A DNA stretch of 5,993 bases from an uncultured Clostridia bacterium (GCA_937894775.1 CALAXC010000251.1:1-5993), one strand, 5' to 3'; shown: positions 1 to 4,981, counted from the stretch's first letter. The notes: generated by a model not told the origin, from the letters alone. Translations and numbers: made by a program.

Positions 1-170
1 CCATAGTTTGGAACTGAATCAGCAATTTTTCCATCTTCTGTAAAAATATATTTTAGTGGTAAATTATATTTTTTCCACCATTCTATATCTGTTTGATCAC
101 CAAATGTACAGCACATAACAATACCAGTACCTTTGTCGATACCTACTTTTGAATCGGCCTTAATTTCAAC
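1..170 (-). pseudogene. valS: Valyl-tRNA synthetase, editing-domain (CP1) fragment, archaeal-like type
   Basis: Residues about 241-296 of the composite frame. The segment IKADSKVGIDKGTGIVMCCT followed by FGDQTDIEWWKKYNLPL has the class I ValRS editing-domain signature GTG.VM.CTFGD..D.EWW.KYNL, in the form typical of archaeal-type ValRS, which also occurs in some bacteria. The complete enzyme of about 800-900 residues charges tRNA-Val and removes misacylated threonine in this domain. Only about 55 residues are seen here, with neither the HIGH nor the KMSKS motif, and the sequence runs off the window. The base composition is much more AT-rich than in 171-480. It may continue as more of a valS gene outside the window, which would locate the join. 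Confidence 0.7.
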
Positions 171-890
171 CTCGTTTTCGGACGAGAAAACAACTGCTTT
201 TGCCCAGTTCATAATTGACACTTGGGCTTTAACTATACCCGTTTTGCCGTTTGTGCCCTTTGCAACGAAGGTGCAGGCGTCGCGGCCGTCGAGGAGCATT
301 GGAATTTTGATTTGCGCAAGCTCGCTTTGCGGTGTTGTAAATTCAAGCTCTATTAAATACTTGCCCGATTTTGCAAGTCCAAGCGCAACAGGTGCGCCAA
401 GCTCTATTCCCGAGGTTTCCTTTTCGAGCGTCATTGTGGCGAGGTCTTTTCCTGTGGGACTCTGGAATACTTTTAATCCAAATTCCTTTAGGATAGCAAA
501 CACGTGTTCAAAAATCTCTGCCTGAGCGTGTTCGTATGGGACCCACGCTGTACCGTCATAGAAAAAGTATAGCTCCAGCGGCAGTCCTTGCGGTGTAGGC
601 TGCAACTGGCGTACCATAAGGGTCATCTTCTTGTTAACAAGAGGATGTTCGGCAAGCCATCTGTCAAGCCATTCTCCGAGCGTGATCTTGCTGTGCTCGG
701 TCAGCTCCATACCTGCATAGTATTCCTTGAGCTGATGAAGCTTTGGCATCAGCTCTCGTTGCGTTTTTGCGAACACCGATCGGTAGATTGGATATCCGTC
801 GGCTCTGTGACCGACCACAATTCTACCTTCCCACCGTCCGTCGCTTCTTTTTCTAATGAGTCCGTCACCCGACGGTCTGCGTTTTGACAT
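1..890 (-). CDS. Composite open reading frame: integrase N-terminus fused in frame to three unrelated fragments, open at left edge
   Basis: The ATG at 888-890 has a strong ribosome binding site (AAGGAGG, 901-907, 10 nt upstream). From it the frame stays open for 296 codons to the window edge without a stop. Hand translation shows four successive parts: residues 1-82 look like a Tn916-family tyrosine integrase N-terminus; 83-150 like the C-terminal end of a YbdG-type MscS channel; 151 to about 240 are unrecognised; about 241-296 look like valyl-tRNA synthetase. An intact integrase would be roughly 370-400 residues with C-terminal R, H, R and Y catalytic residues, none of which are present here. 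Only the first part fits its neighbours (excisionase and RHH genes upstream). The frame is directly visible; that it makes one protein is doubtful. The likely alternatives are a chimeric assembly or a degraded gene patchwork. Confidence 0.6.
   Translation of the reverse strand, partial: MSKRRPSGDGLIRKRSDGRWEGRIVVGHRADGYPIYRSVFAKTQRELMPKLHQLKEYYAGMELTEHSKITLGEWLDRWLAEHPLVNKKMTLMVRQLQPTPQGLPLELYFFYDGTAWVPYEHAQAEIFEHVFAILKEFGLKVFQSPTGKDLATMTLEKETSGIELGAPVALGLAKSGKYLIELEFTTPQSELAQIKIPMLLDGRDACTFVAKGTNGKTGIVKAQVSIMNWAKAVVFSSENEVEIKADSKVGIDKGTGIVMCCTFGDQTDIEWWKKYNLPLKYIFTEDGKIADSVPNY
171..440 (-). pseudogene. Unrecognised beta-rich protein fragment within the composite frame
   Basis: Residues 151 to about 240 of the composite frame. 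The piece reads as alternating short hydrophobic strands (SGKYLIELEFTTPQ, LAQIKIPMLLDG, DACTFVAKGTNGKTG, IVKAQVSI), which suggests a beta-sandwich. It contains no catalytic motif I can name. It is richer in GC and in GCC, CTC and GGC codons than the neighbouring ValRS-like piece (1-170), which supports a separate origin. A carbohydrate-active enzyme accessory domain is one possibility, but I have no motif to back it. Both borders are approximate: the left-hand join to the ValRS part falls somewhere in about 150-190. Confidence 0.4.
441..644 (-). pseudogene. MscS-family (YbdG/YnaI-type) mechanosensitive channel, C-terminal fragment
   Basis: Residues 83-150 of the composite frame. The run MTLMVRQLQPTPQGLPLELY, followed by WVPYEHAQAEIFEHVFAIL and FGLKVFQSPTG, matches from memory the cytoplasmic C-terminal domain of large MscS proteins of the YbdG class (conserved pattern MTLMVRQL..GLPLEIY.F....W..YE.IQADIFDH). 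The family forms heptameric inner-membrane channels that open on osmotic downshock. Only the last part of the C-terminal domain is present; all transmembrane helices and the beta domain are missing. The native stop, expected soon after the FQSPTG motif, is replaced by in-frame continuation. The join lies near WLAEHP, a segment that could suit either parent protein, so its exact position is uncertain by several codons. Confidence 0.72.
645..890 (-). pseudogene. Tyrosine recombinase/integrase, N-terminal part only
   Basis: Residues 1-82 of the composite frame. The opening SGDGLIRKRSDGRWEGR, then YPIYRSVFAKTQRE, is the arm-type DNA-binding beta-sheet domain typical of Tn916/ICE integrases from Firmicutes. 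KITLGEWLDRWLAEH is the beginning of the core-binding SAM-like domain. The catalytic domain is missing because the reading frame switches to channel-like sequence at about residue 82. In the family, such enzymes cut and rejoin DNA at att sites, using an excisionase for removal. The excisionase-like gene at 2495-2710 and the last-in-cluster position on the same strand support an element-encoded integrase. As written, this copy could bind arm sites but could not catalyse recombination. Identification of the N-terminal domain is firm; whether the truncation is biological is not. Confidence 0.8.
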
Positions 891-900
891 TTACTAATCG

Positions 901-907
901 CCTCCTT
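901..907 (-). promoter_or_regulatory. Ribosome binding site of the integrase-like frame
   Basis: AAGGAGG is fully complementary to the 16S rRNA tail, with 10 nt to the ATG at 888-890. It fixes the start of the composite frame and argues that the integrase 5' end is authentic. The 76 nt between it and the RHH stop codon (983-985) show no convincing promoter or terminator, so the integrase start may be read from the upstream genes. Confidence 0.75.
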
Positions 908-982
908 TCTTACCACAAGACAATACCACAATCCTTTCGATATATCCAGCGGTTTTCTGCAGAGTTATCATACAAGACATAT

Positions 983-1399
983 TTATTCTTCATCACGAAT
1001 TCCTGTATGACGGAGTAATTCATCAAGTGACATGCGACCTTTTGTTCTTCTCACGTTGTTGTATGCTCGCTTGCGATACTCCTCCAAGACGAATTCATCG
1101 ATCTCCATATAATCCGCAATCATCTGTATCGTCATGTCAAGAAAAACTGCGTAGCGAAAGAGACCGCTTGAAACTTTTTTGAGCGCCACGTCATTTGACT
1201 GAGAGATGACCTCTGCAATCTTATTCGCGAGTATCGGGTTCTCCTGCGTTAGAGTCACCTCAGCAATATAACTTTCAATTGCTTTGATGACAAATTCATT
1301 TCTTGATTTGCAGCCCGAAGCATGGACTGCCTTGTCCGTCTTTTTTAGAAAATCATCGTCCAAATATACTGTAAATTTTGTTTTCTCATTTTTACTCAT
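983..1399 (-). CDS. Ribbon-helix-helix DNA-binding protein (CopG/Arc-like)
   Basis: The product has 138 residues. Residues 7-14 (TKFTVYLD) form the short beta ribbon, 15-27 helix A and 31-47 (KSRNEFVIKAIESYIAE) helix B. This is the classic RHH fold, which binds DNA as a dimer through the ribbon. The remaining 90 residues are mostly helical with a basic stretch (RKRAYNNVRRTKGR, about 108-121), longer than a minimal CopG repressor, and may mediate oligomerisation or a second contact. The start is supported by AGGAGG four bases upstream. It lies between the HTH gene cluster and the integrase, and two inverted repeats directly upstream (1418-1438) look like its own operator. Likely role: autoregulated repressor or maintenance/excision accessory factor of the element. 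The fold is sound; the role is inference. Confidence 0.8.
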   Translation of the reverse strand: MSKNEKTKFTVYLDDDFLKKTDKAVHASGCKSRNEFVIKAIESYIAEVTLTQENPILANKIAEVISQSNDVALKKVSSGLFRYAVFLDMTIQMIADYMEIDEFVLEEYRKRAYNNVRRTKGRMSLDELLRHTGIRDEE

Positions 1400-1403
1400 A
1401 AAA

Positions 1404-1409
1404 CCTCCT
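1404..1409 (-). promoter_or_regulatory. Ribosome binding site of the RHH gene
   Basis: AGGAGG with a short 4-nt spacer (TTTT) to the ATG at 1397-1399. No other start codon in this frame has a comparable site, so it decides the start. Confidence 0.7.
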
Positions 1410-1417
1410 AAAATAGC

Positions 1418-1438
1418 CGTGACACCATATCACGATAT
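1418..1438. promoter_or_regulatory. Candidate operator: two overlapping inverted repeats before the RHH gene
   Basis: CGTGA (1418-1422) and TCACG (1430-1434) form a perfect 5-bp inverted repeat around 7 bases. Overlapping it, ATATC-AC-GATAT (1427-1438) is a second perfect one. They lie 9-29 bases upstream of the RHH ribosome binding site and downstream of a TATAAA-like box on the minus strand (about 1448-1453; no good -35 was found). This position suits autorepression by the RHH protein. The repeats are seen directly; the binding protein is inferred. Confidence 0.5.
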
Positions 1439-1588
1439 CTGAAAATTCCTTTATAACACGGCGTTTTTTCGCACCTTTGACACCGAACAAGACACCAAAG
1501 TGCCCAAACACGCGCCTGTGGTAATATTGCACAAAGGTAATCTTTCAATCGTCAAAAGCCCTTGAAACACCTAGCTTTTTTGCCCTTT

Positions 1589-1607
1589 CGGTCGGCGTTG
1601 CCGTCCG
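1589..1607. repeat. Stem-loop S1 (GC-rich)
   Basis: CGGTCGGC (1589-1596) pairs with GCCGTCCG (1600-1607) over 8 positions with one T/T mismatch (A/A in minus-strand RNA) around a 3-base loop. It is the first of three adjacent hairpins in the stretch between the HTH and RHH genes. No T-tract follows on either strand in the terminator sense. Confidence 0.55.
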
Positions 1608-1616
1608 ATGTGAACC

Positions 1617-1642
1617 GCAAAGCACCGCTATGGGTGCTTTGC
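1617..1642. repeat. Stem-loop S2, perfect 10-bp stem
   Basis: GCAAAGCACC (1617-1626) and GGTGCTTTGC (1633-1642) are perfect complements around a 6-base loop. On the plus strand it is followed by TTTCTCC and on the minus strand by GGTTCACATC, so it is a poor intrinsic terminator in either direction. A role as RNA structure, replication or processing signal, or protein-binding site is open. Confidence 0.7.
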
Positions 1643-1655
1643 TTTCTCCTGCAAG

Positions 1656-1686
1656 GAAATCGGGCGTGTTCACATCACCCGATTTC
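1656..1686. repeat. Stem-loop S3, perfect 9-bp stem overlapping the stop of the HTH gene
   Basis: GAAATCGGG (1656-1664) pairs with CCCGATTTC (1678-1686) around a 13-base loop. The right arm covers the last codons of the upstream HTH gene and the loop contains its stop codon (1670-1672). Nine loop bases, GTTCACATC (1668-1676), are the exact complement of GATGTGAAC at 1607-1615, so S3 could form a pseudoknot with, or be replaced by, a long-range stem enclosing S2. Possible uses are transcript 3'-end protection, attenuation, or a replication or transfer origin. Confidence 0.65.
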
Positions 1687-2107
1687 GTCGTTTTGCATCA
1701 AATCGTTCCAACGCTTTTTCTGCGTTTCTTCTAGCCATCTCGGCTTCTAATCTTCGCATCTGCTGCTCGTCATAGTAATCGATCGCATCTTGAATCGGAC
1801 GGATAGTATATCGCAAGCTGCCGTTACAAAAACGACCGTTCTTCGCTCTCACCATCGTCAACTCCGTCGTGATCAATCTCTTTTTCTCAAGCTCCTTGAC
1901 ATATTTTTGAACCGTGTTTGCCGTGCGACCAATACATGAACCAATCGTTGCGTGGCTCGGATAACAAGTATAGGTTTTCTTATCCTCACACCTCACAAGA
2001 TATAAATAGATCGCCAGCTCCTCCGCACACAATCCGAGATCAAAGATTCGGTTGTGCACGGGAAAATAATTTTCACGCGGTTCTCTTTTCTGACCGTAGT
2101 AAAGCAT
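1670..2107 (-). CDS. Winged-helix (HTH_36-like) protein, replication-initiator-like
   Basis: The product has 145 residues from the ATG at 2105-2107. An alternative TTG at 2143 would add 12 residues and overlap the previous gene by 20 nt but has no ribosome binding site, whereas the ATG lies 16 nt after the previous stop with a G-rich stretch before it. The N-terminal segment (ENYFPVHNRIFDLGLCAEEL, then AIYLYLVRCEDKKTYTCYPS) and the following ATIGSCIGRTANTVQKYVKE LEKKRLI helices form a winged HTH of the type found in RepA_N-like initiators and HTH_36 proteins of Clostridia plasmids and ICEs. Residues 105-145 are charged and probably a coiled coil. It is third in a packed run behind the excisionase-like gene. 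Likely role: element replication or transcription control. The HTH is confident; the initiator role is not. Confidence 0.72.
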   Translation of the reverse strand: MLYYGQKREPRENYFPVHNRIFDLGLCAEELAIYLYLVRCEDKKTYTCYPSHATIGSCIGRTANTVQKYVKELEKKRLITTELTMVRAKNGRFCNGSLRYTIRPIQDAIDYYDEQQMRRLEAEMARRNAEKALERFDAKRRNRVM

Positions 2108-2123
2108 ATCGACCACGCCCCCG

Positions 2124-2498
2124 TTAGGCAGAGTATCTGCCAAGCGATTGTTCGATTTGAATTTCTACGAGTCGTTTGCCAAAGAGAATATGCCATAGGA
2201 TCAGAACGAGAAAGTCAGCGAATTTCATATTCCAATTTCTCGCACTCGCTTCCGCGATTGCTCTATCGAGATCTTCACAAGTCATCTCGTTGAGCATCCG
2301 ATAGCGAATATCTGATTTTGAAAAATGAACACCTTGTACGCTGATTCCGTCCATATCCCAAAGCAACAGCATTGCGTTGCGAGCAATGAATTTTATTTCC
2401 TCGCTCGCGTATTTTCTTGACGGATGAAAGTAACATTCGTCAAGCTCATCCTTGAATCTTTTGTCATCGTGAAGGCTGTATCGACTATTCTCCATCAT
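2124..2498 (-). CDS. Hypothetical protein in the excisionase operon
   Basis: The product has 124 residues and I do not recognise it. The start ATG (2496-2498) shares an ATGA-type overlap with the stop of the excisionase-like gene, and GGGAGGT (2504-2510) sits 5 nt upstream, so translation is probably coupled. The sequence is soluble and helical: a charged N-terminus (HDDKRFKDELDECYFHPSRK), then KFIARNAMLLLWDMDGI, a central acidic helix (TCEDLDRAIAEASARNW), and a hydrophobic stretch FADFLVLILWHILFG near the C-terminus that could be a buried helix or a membrane-associated one. It has no cysteine pairs or catalytic signature. Its place between excisionase and winged-helix genes suggests an element-specific accessory protein. 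Expression as a gene is well supported by the overlap; function is unknown. Confidence 0.6.
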   Translation of the reverse strand: MMENSRYSLHDDKRFKDELDECYFHPSRKYASEEIKFIARNAMLLLWDMDGISVQGVHFSKSDIRYRMLNEMTCEDLDRAIAEASARNWNMKFADFLVLILWHILFGKRLVEIQIEQSLGRYSA

Positions 2499-2710
2499 CG
2501 ATTACCTCCCTTCTTCGAGTGACCTTCGATCCACTCTACTAGCTTTTCCTTCGTCACAAGAATTCGTTTGCCGATTCTGAACGACGGAAAATCCTTTTCG
2601 CTCATCAGCTCGTAAGCCGATGCGCGCGACACACCGAACAGTTGCGCGAGAGTTGCTGCGTTGATGAACATTGGTAGCTCATCGTAGTTTTTAATAAGTG
2701 GTTGCTTCAT
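2495..2710 (-). CDS. Excisionase-like small helix-turn-helix protein
   Basis: The product has 71 residues. Residues 15-63 (FINAATLAQLFGVSRASAYE, LMSEKDFPSFRIGKRILVTK, EKLVEWIE) match the MerR-like winged helix of the HTH_17/excisionase DNA-binding family: helix-turn-helix, a wing around FRIGKR, and a closing helix. It has the size expected for such proteins, which bend DNA at att arm sites and steer the integrase towards excision, and often also act as regulators. AGGAAGG (2719-2725) lies 8 nt from the ATG. Unlike Tn916, where xis directly precedes int, here three genes and a 270-bp structured gap separate it from the integrase start. It could instead be only a transcription regulator. The fold is confident, the excision role moderate. 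Confidence 0.82.
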   Translation of the reverse strand: MKQPLIKNYDELPMFINAATLAQLFGVSRASAYELMSEKDFPSFRIGKRILVTKEKLVEWIEGHSKKGGNR

Positions 2711-2828
2711 ATTTTGTACCTTCCTTTTTTAGAATTTAGGTTCATGTAAGTAACGCAACCTCGATGTGTCTATTCGGTTTTGAATGAACGATTTGAATAA
2801 GAATTTATATCTACCCCCACGGCAGAGA
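2711..2828 (-). promoter_or_regulatory. Leader region of the excisionase gene cluster; promoter not resolved
   Basis: This AT-rich stretch between the terminator of the repressor operon and the excisionase gene should hold the promoter of the 2710-to-1670 cluster. Candidates on the minus strand are weak: TTCAAA with 17 bases to AATAGA, and TTGCGT with 17 bases to ATTCTA. Only the ribosome binding site (2719-2725) is clear. Expression may rely on an activator or on read-through. Confidence 0.3.
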
Positions 2829-2887
2829 AAAGAAAAATGAGCACCCGAAGAAAGCAGAGCTATGCTCTGCGAGATCTTCTGATGCTC
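2829..2887 (-). terminator. Intrinsic terminator of the lexA-like/DUF2971/zinc-ribbon unit
   Basis: In the minus-strand RNA, a long imperfect hairpin has three paired blocks: GAGCA/TGCTC (2883-2887 with 2839-2843), GAAGA/TCTTC, and a perfect GCAGAGC/GCTCTGC top (2854-2870) with a 3-base loop. The tract ATTTTTCTTTTC follows directly. It sits 66 nt after the zinc-ribbon stop, where a terminator is expected. It would not terminate on the plus strand, which lacks a T-tract. Confidence 0.72.
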
Positions 2888-2894
2888 ACCCTTG

Positions 2895-2918
2895 CTTCCC
2901 ATGTTCACCGATGGGAGG
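2895..2918. repeat. Small stem-loop between the zinc-ribbon gene and the terminator
   Basis: CTTCCCAT (2895-2902) and ATGGGAGG (2911-2918) pair around 8 bases with one G-T wobble on the plus strand (a C/A mismatch in minus-strand RNA). It lies in the 3' untranslated region of the upstream minus-strand gene, just before the terminator hairpin. It may simply stabilise the transcript end. Confidence 0.4.
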
Positions 2919-2952
2919 ATAGATCACTTTCAATTATTCGTGCCGTTTTCGG

Positions 2953-3195
2953 TCAGCACTGCACCGTTCCCGTAATCGGTATCGCTACGTATCCGCGCGC
3001 TACCTTCGGCTTTTCAATGATAGCTACGGTGGTTTTGCACCGCGAACATATCATCGTTTTTCCCTGATAGCTTTCATCAGCTATCTTGGTCGTAACACGA
3101 AGCTTGTCCTTCGGATCACAACTGAACAGAAGAGTTCGACTGCAATCCGGGTTCGGACATCTTGCTATTGGAATTCGTTTTACTTTTCCGTCCAC
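2953..3195 (-). CDS. Small zinc-ribbon protein (Com-like)
   Basis: The product has 80 residues. CPNPDC (about residues 13-18) and CSRC (about 51-54) supply four cysteines that can hold one zinc ion; the sequence between them (TLLFSC...TTKIADESYQGKTMICSRCKT) resembles the zinc-finger pattern of phage Mu Com, a translational activator. It is longer than Com, with a C-terminal tail KVARGYVAIPITG. The GTG start (3193-3195) is chosen because GAGGTG lies 5 nt upstream, inside the last codons of the DUF2971 gene. The gap between that stop and this start is 4 nt, so the two are almost surely coupled. Likely nucleic-acid or protein binding in the cytoplasm. The zinc site is well supported; a Com-type role is only an analogy. 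Confidence 0.7.
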   Translation of the reverse strand: MDGKVKRIPIARCPNPDCSRTLLFSCDPKDKLRVTTKIADESYQGKTMICSRCKTTVAIIEKPKVARGYVAIPITGTVQC

Positions 3196-3199
3196 TTTA

Positions 3200-4315
3200 T
3201 CACCTCAATTCTTCATATACGTGATTCACAGCAGTTCGGTTTTTCTTGCGAACCTTTACAGTCCATCCTCTCTTTCTGCATAGTTCTATCAATTTGAGAG
3301 CGTTAGGTTCTTGAATTACTCTCTCATCAATGATAACACCTGATACTAAATCTGCGTATATCTTGTTGTTATCATCTAGATTGCAAAGGAAAATTCGCCA
3401 CTCCTTTTCTGCTTGCCAATCAGAATGCTTCGTAATCATCTTAGTCAACATTTCCATGTTGGCCTTACGAAACAATTCCAAGTTTGTTTTACCAGTTAAC
3501 ATATACTTGTGCATGTCCATAAAGGAATACTCTCCTAACTGATCTTCATAGACAACGCGATATAAATTAATAAGCCTTCTTTTTATCTCATAAGGCATTT
3601 TGAGGAGTTTATTATAATCATACTCAATACAAAAGCCCTTATTGCTATTGGCATACAATCCCCACATGCTGTTCGAATCAAAATCCTCAGACATGGAGAA
3701 CACGTAAACGTTTTCTCTGTTGTTTCGATTAAAATTGATGAATGCACTCGCAGCTCCTTCAACTTGTGCCTTGTGCTGCTCTATTAAGCCATCAGTAAGA
3801 GCCTTCAGCTTTTCAATATATTTTCTCGCCTGTTCCTTCGTTGCTCCCAATGCAACCATTTGTTCAACAGCCTTGTCTATATCCATCGTATAATTTTCTC
3901 TATCGACACACTCCATTGCCTTTTGGTAAGTGTGGTAATCATATGCCGAGCGAAACAGAGGCCGATCGGAATTGGTTTTTACCCAGTTTTCTAGGTATAA
4001 CCAAGGATGTGAAAAGAAATAATCTGCAGTTTTTTTGACCTCCTTCTCGGGATCGAAGATCAACGTTGAGTCAAGATCGTCGTTCAAGGATGATGCTCTC
4101 GCCATATACAAATATCCTTGTTCAAGTCCATCGTAAGCATAGTCAAAGGCTTGTCCTTCTATCGAACGATACTTGTATAATTTCCCGTCATTAGGCAGGC
4201 ACTGTAACAGTCTTGCAAGAACGGCATCAACCTTTTCAGATGAAAACTCATCCACGGAAACAACGCCAAACATATCGTCTAAGTGTGCTTTATATAATGC
4301 TTCCTTATCTGTCAT
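3200..4315 (-). CDS. DUF2971 domain protein
   Basis: The product has 371 residues from the ATG at 4313-4315. An ATG at 4321 exists but abuts the GAGGG ribosome binding site, which gives a 6-nt spacer to 4315. Numbered from 4321, the family landmarks are KLYKYRSI (47-54), YMARASSLNDDLDS (72-85, the family's usual NDPFD), SMWGLYANSNKGFCIEYD (218-235, the DUF2971 core), VVYED (257-261) and DWQAEKEWRIF (301-311). The family has no established biochemical activity, is common on phages and islands, and is often suspected of host-defence or stress roles. A helical insert of about 90 residues (about 105-195) sits between the two halves. Placement in a unit controlled by a LexA-like repressor suggests damage-inducible expression. 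There is no signal peptide or membrane helix. Family call firm, function unknown. Confidence 0.85.
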   Translation of the reverse strand: MTDKEALYKAHLDDMFGVVSVDEFSSEKVDAVLARLLQCLPNDGKLYKYRSIEGQAFDYAYDGLEQGYLYMARASSLNDDLDSTLIFDPEKEVKKTADYFFSHPWLYLENWVKTNSDRPLFRSAYDYHTYQKAMECVDRENYTMDIDKAVEQMVALGATKEQARKYIEKLKALTDGLIEQHKAQVEGAASAFINFNRNNRENVYVFSMSEDFDSNSMWGLYANSNKGFCIEYDYNKLLKMPYEIKRRLINLYRVVYEDQLGEYSFMDMHKYMLTGKTNLELFRKANMEMLTKMITKHSDWQAEKEWRIFLCNLDDNNKIYADLVSGVIIDERVIQEPNALKLIELCRKRGWTVKVRKKNRTAVNHVYEELR

Positions 4316-4330
4316 TTCCATCCCTCACTT

Positions 4331-4942
4331 TTAATGTATATCCTTAATAACCTTCAAGGCGATTCCCTGAATGATAAGTTCTGACGGATAGATATCAATT
4401 CTATCCTCTGAGTATGTTTTGTTCTCTGCGTGTAATCTCGGCTTATTTCCTTCCCAAAACAGGCGTTTCAAGGTGTTGCCTTTATCGGTCAAGGCTACGA
4501 TAACGTCGCCGCTGTTGGCGGTTTCTGCTTTCTTTACGAGCACGAGATCACCCTCATCAATACCGATATCCACCATTGAATCTCCGTAGGCTTCAAGCAA
4601 AAAGCACTCGCCGTCAATCCAATCCTCCGGGATTGCGAGATATCCTCGAATATGCTCCTCTTGCTCGTCGGGAGATCCACAAACGACACTACCGAGAATC
4701 GGTACACGATGGAACTCACAACGCATCTTACGCTGCAATGGAATCTCCAAGGTTTTCTTTCCGTTGTAAGAAACTACTCCGCGCTTTTTAAGCTCAAGCA
4801 TGTAACGGTACGCCGTTGTTTTTGCCATGCTCATATAATCCATGATATCCGCAAGACCGGGAGCATCGCCGTTGTTCTCTCTCGCATACTGCTTGATGAA
4901 CTCCGTAATTTCTTGCAGTTTTTTCTCGTCCATAACTCTCAT
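4331..4942 (-). CDS. lexA-like: LexA/UmuD-type self-cleaving repressor (S24 peptidase)
   Basis: The product has 203 residues from the ATG at 4940-4942, chosen because GAGGTG ends 6 nt upstream; a GTG at 4951 lies inside that site, and ATG 4933 is also possible. Residues 8-66 form a winged HTH resembling the LexA DNA-binding domain (PGLADIMDYMSMAKTTAYRY, then LELKKRGVV). The C-terminal half is the S24 peptidase: cleavage dipeptide Cys88-Gly89 in SVVCGSP, nucleophile Ser122 in GDSMVD, and general base Lys159 in NTLKRLF. The Ser-Lys spacing of 37 equals that of E. coli LexA (119/156). Family members cleave themselves when RecA filaments form on damaged DNA, which inactivates the repressor. A consensus promoter with an inverted repeat lies upstream, and two genes follow. 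Probably the element's own SOS-responsive switch rather than the host LexA, given its location. Confidence 0.88.
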   Translation of the reverse strand: MRVMDEKKLQEITEFIKQYARENNGDAPGLADIMDYMSMAKTTAYRYMLELKKRGVVSYNGKKTLEIPLQRKMRCEFHRVPILGSVVCGSPDEQEEHIRGYLAIPEDWIDGECFLLEAYGDSMVDIGIDEGDLVLVKKAETANSGDVIVALTDKGNTLKRLFWEGNKPRLHAENKTYSEDRIDIYPSELIIQGIALKVIKDIH

Positions 4943-4962
4943 AAAAAGCACCTCTTTTTCTA

Positions 4963-4981
4963 TTTCGGAACTTGTTGTTCC
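4963..4981. promoter_or_regulatory. Candidate operator of the LexA-like repressor
   Basis: On the minus strand, GGAAC-AACAA-GTTCC is a perfect 5-bp inverted repeat (4967-4981) that begins at the base after the -10 box, so a bound repressor would block initiation. It is extended by GAAA. It resembles the Gram-positive SOS box (GAAC-N4-GTTC) but has a 5-base centre. The half TTCCGAAA (4963-4970) recurs at 5016-5023, just upstream of the -35 box, 53 bp away (about five helical turns). Confidence 0.6.

Noticed and set aside
133..887. Plus-strand frames at 133-525 and 588-887
   Set aside because: They have no ribosome binding sites and oppose the minus-strand frame, whose translation has recognisable domains.
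2738..2761. AGGTT...AACCT inverted repeat upstream of the excisionase-like gene
   Set aside because: Five-base arms 14 bases apart are expected by chance in a region this long; there is no second copy.
2837..3067. Plus-strand 76-codon frame
   Set aside because: It lacks a ribosome binding site, its start lies in the terminator hairpin, and most of it is antisense to the zinc-ribbon gene.
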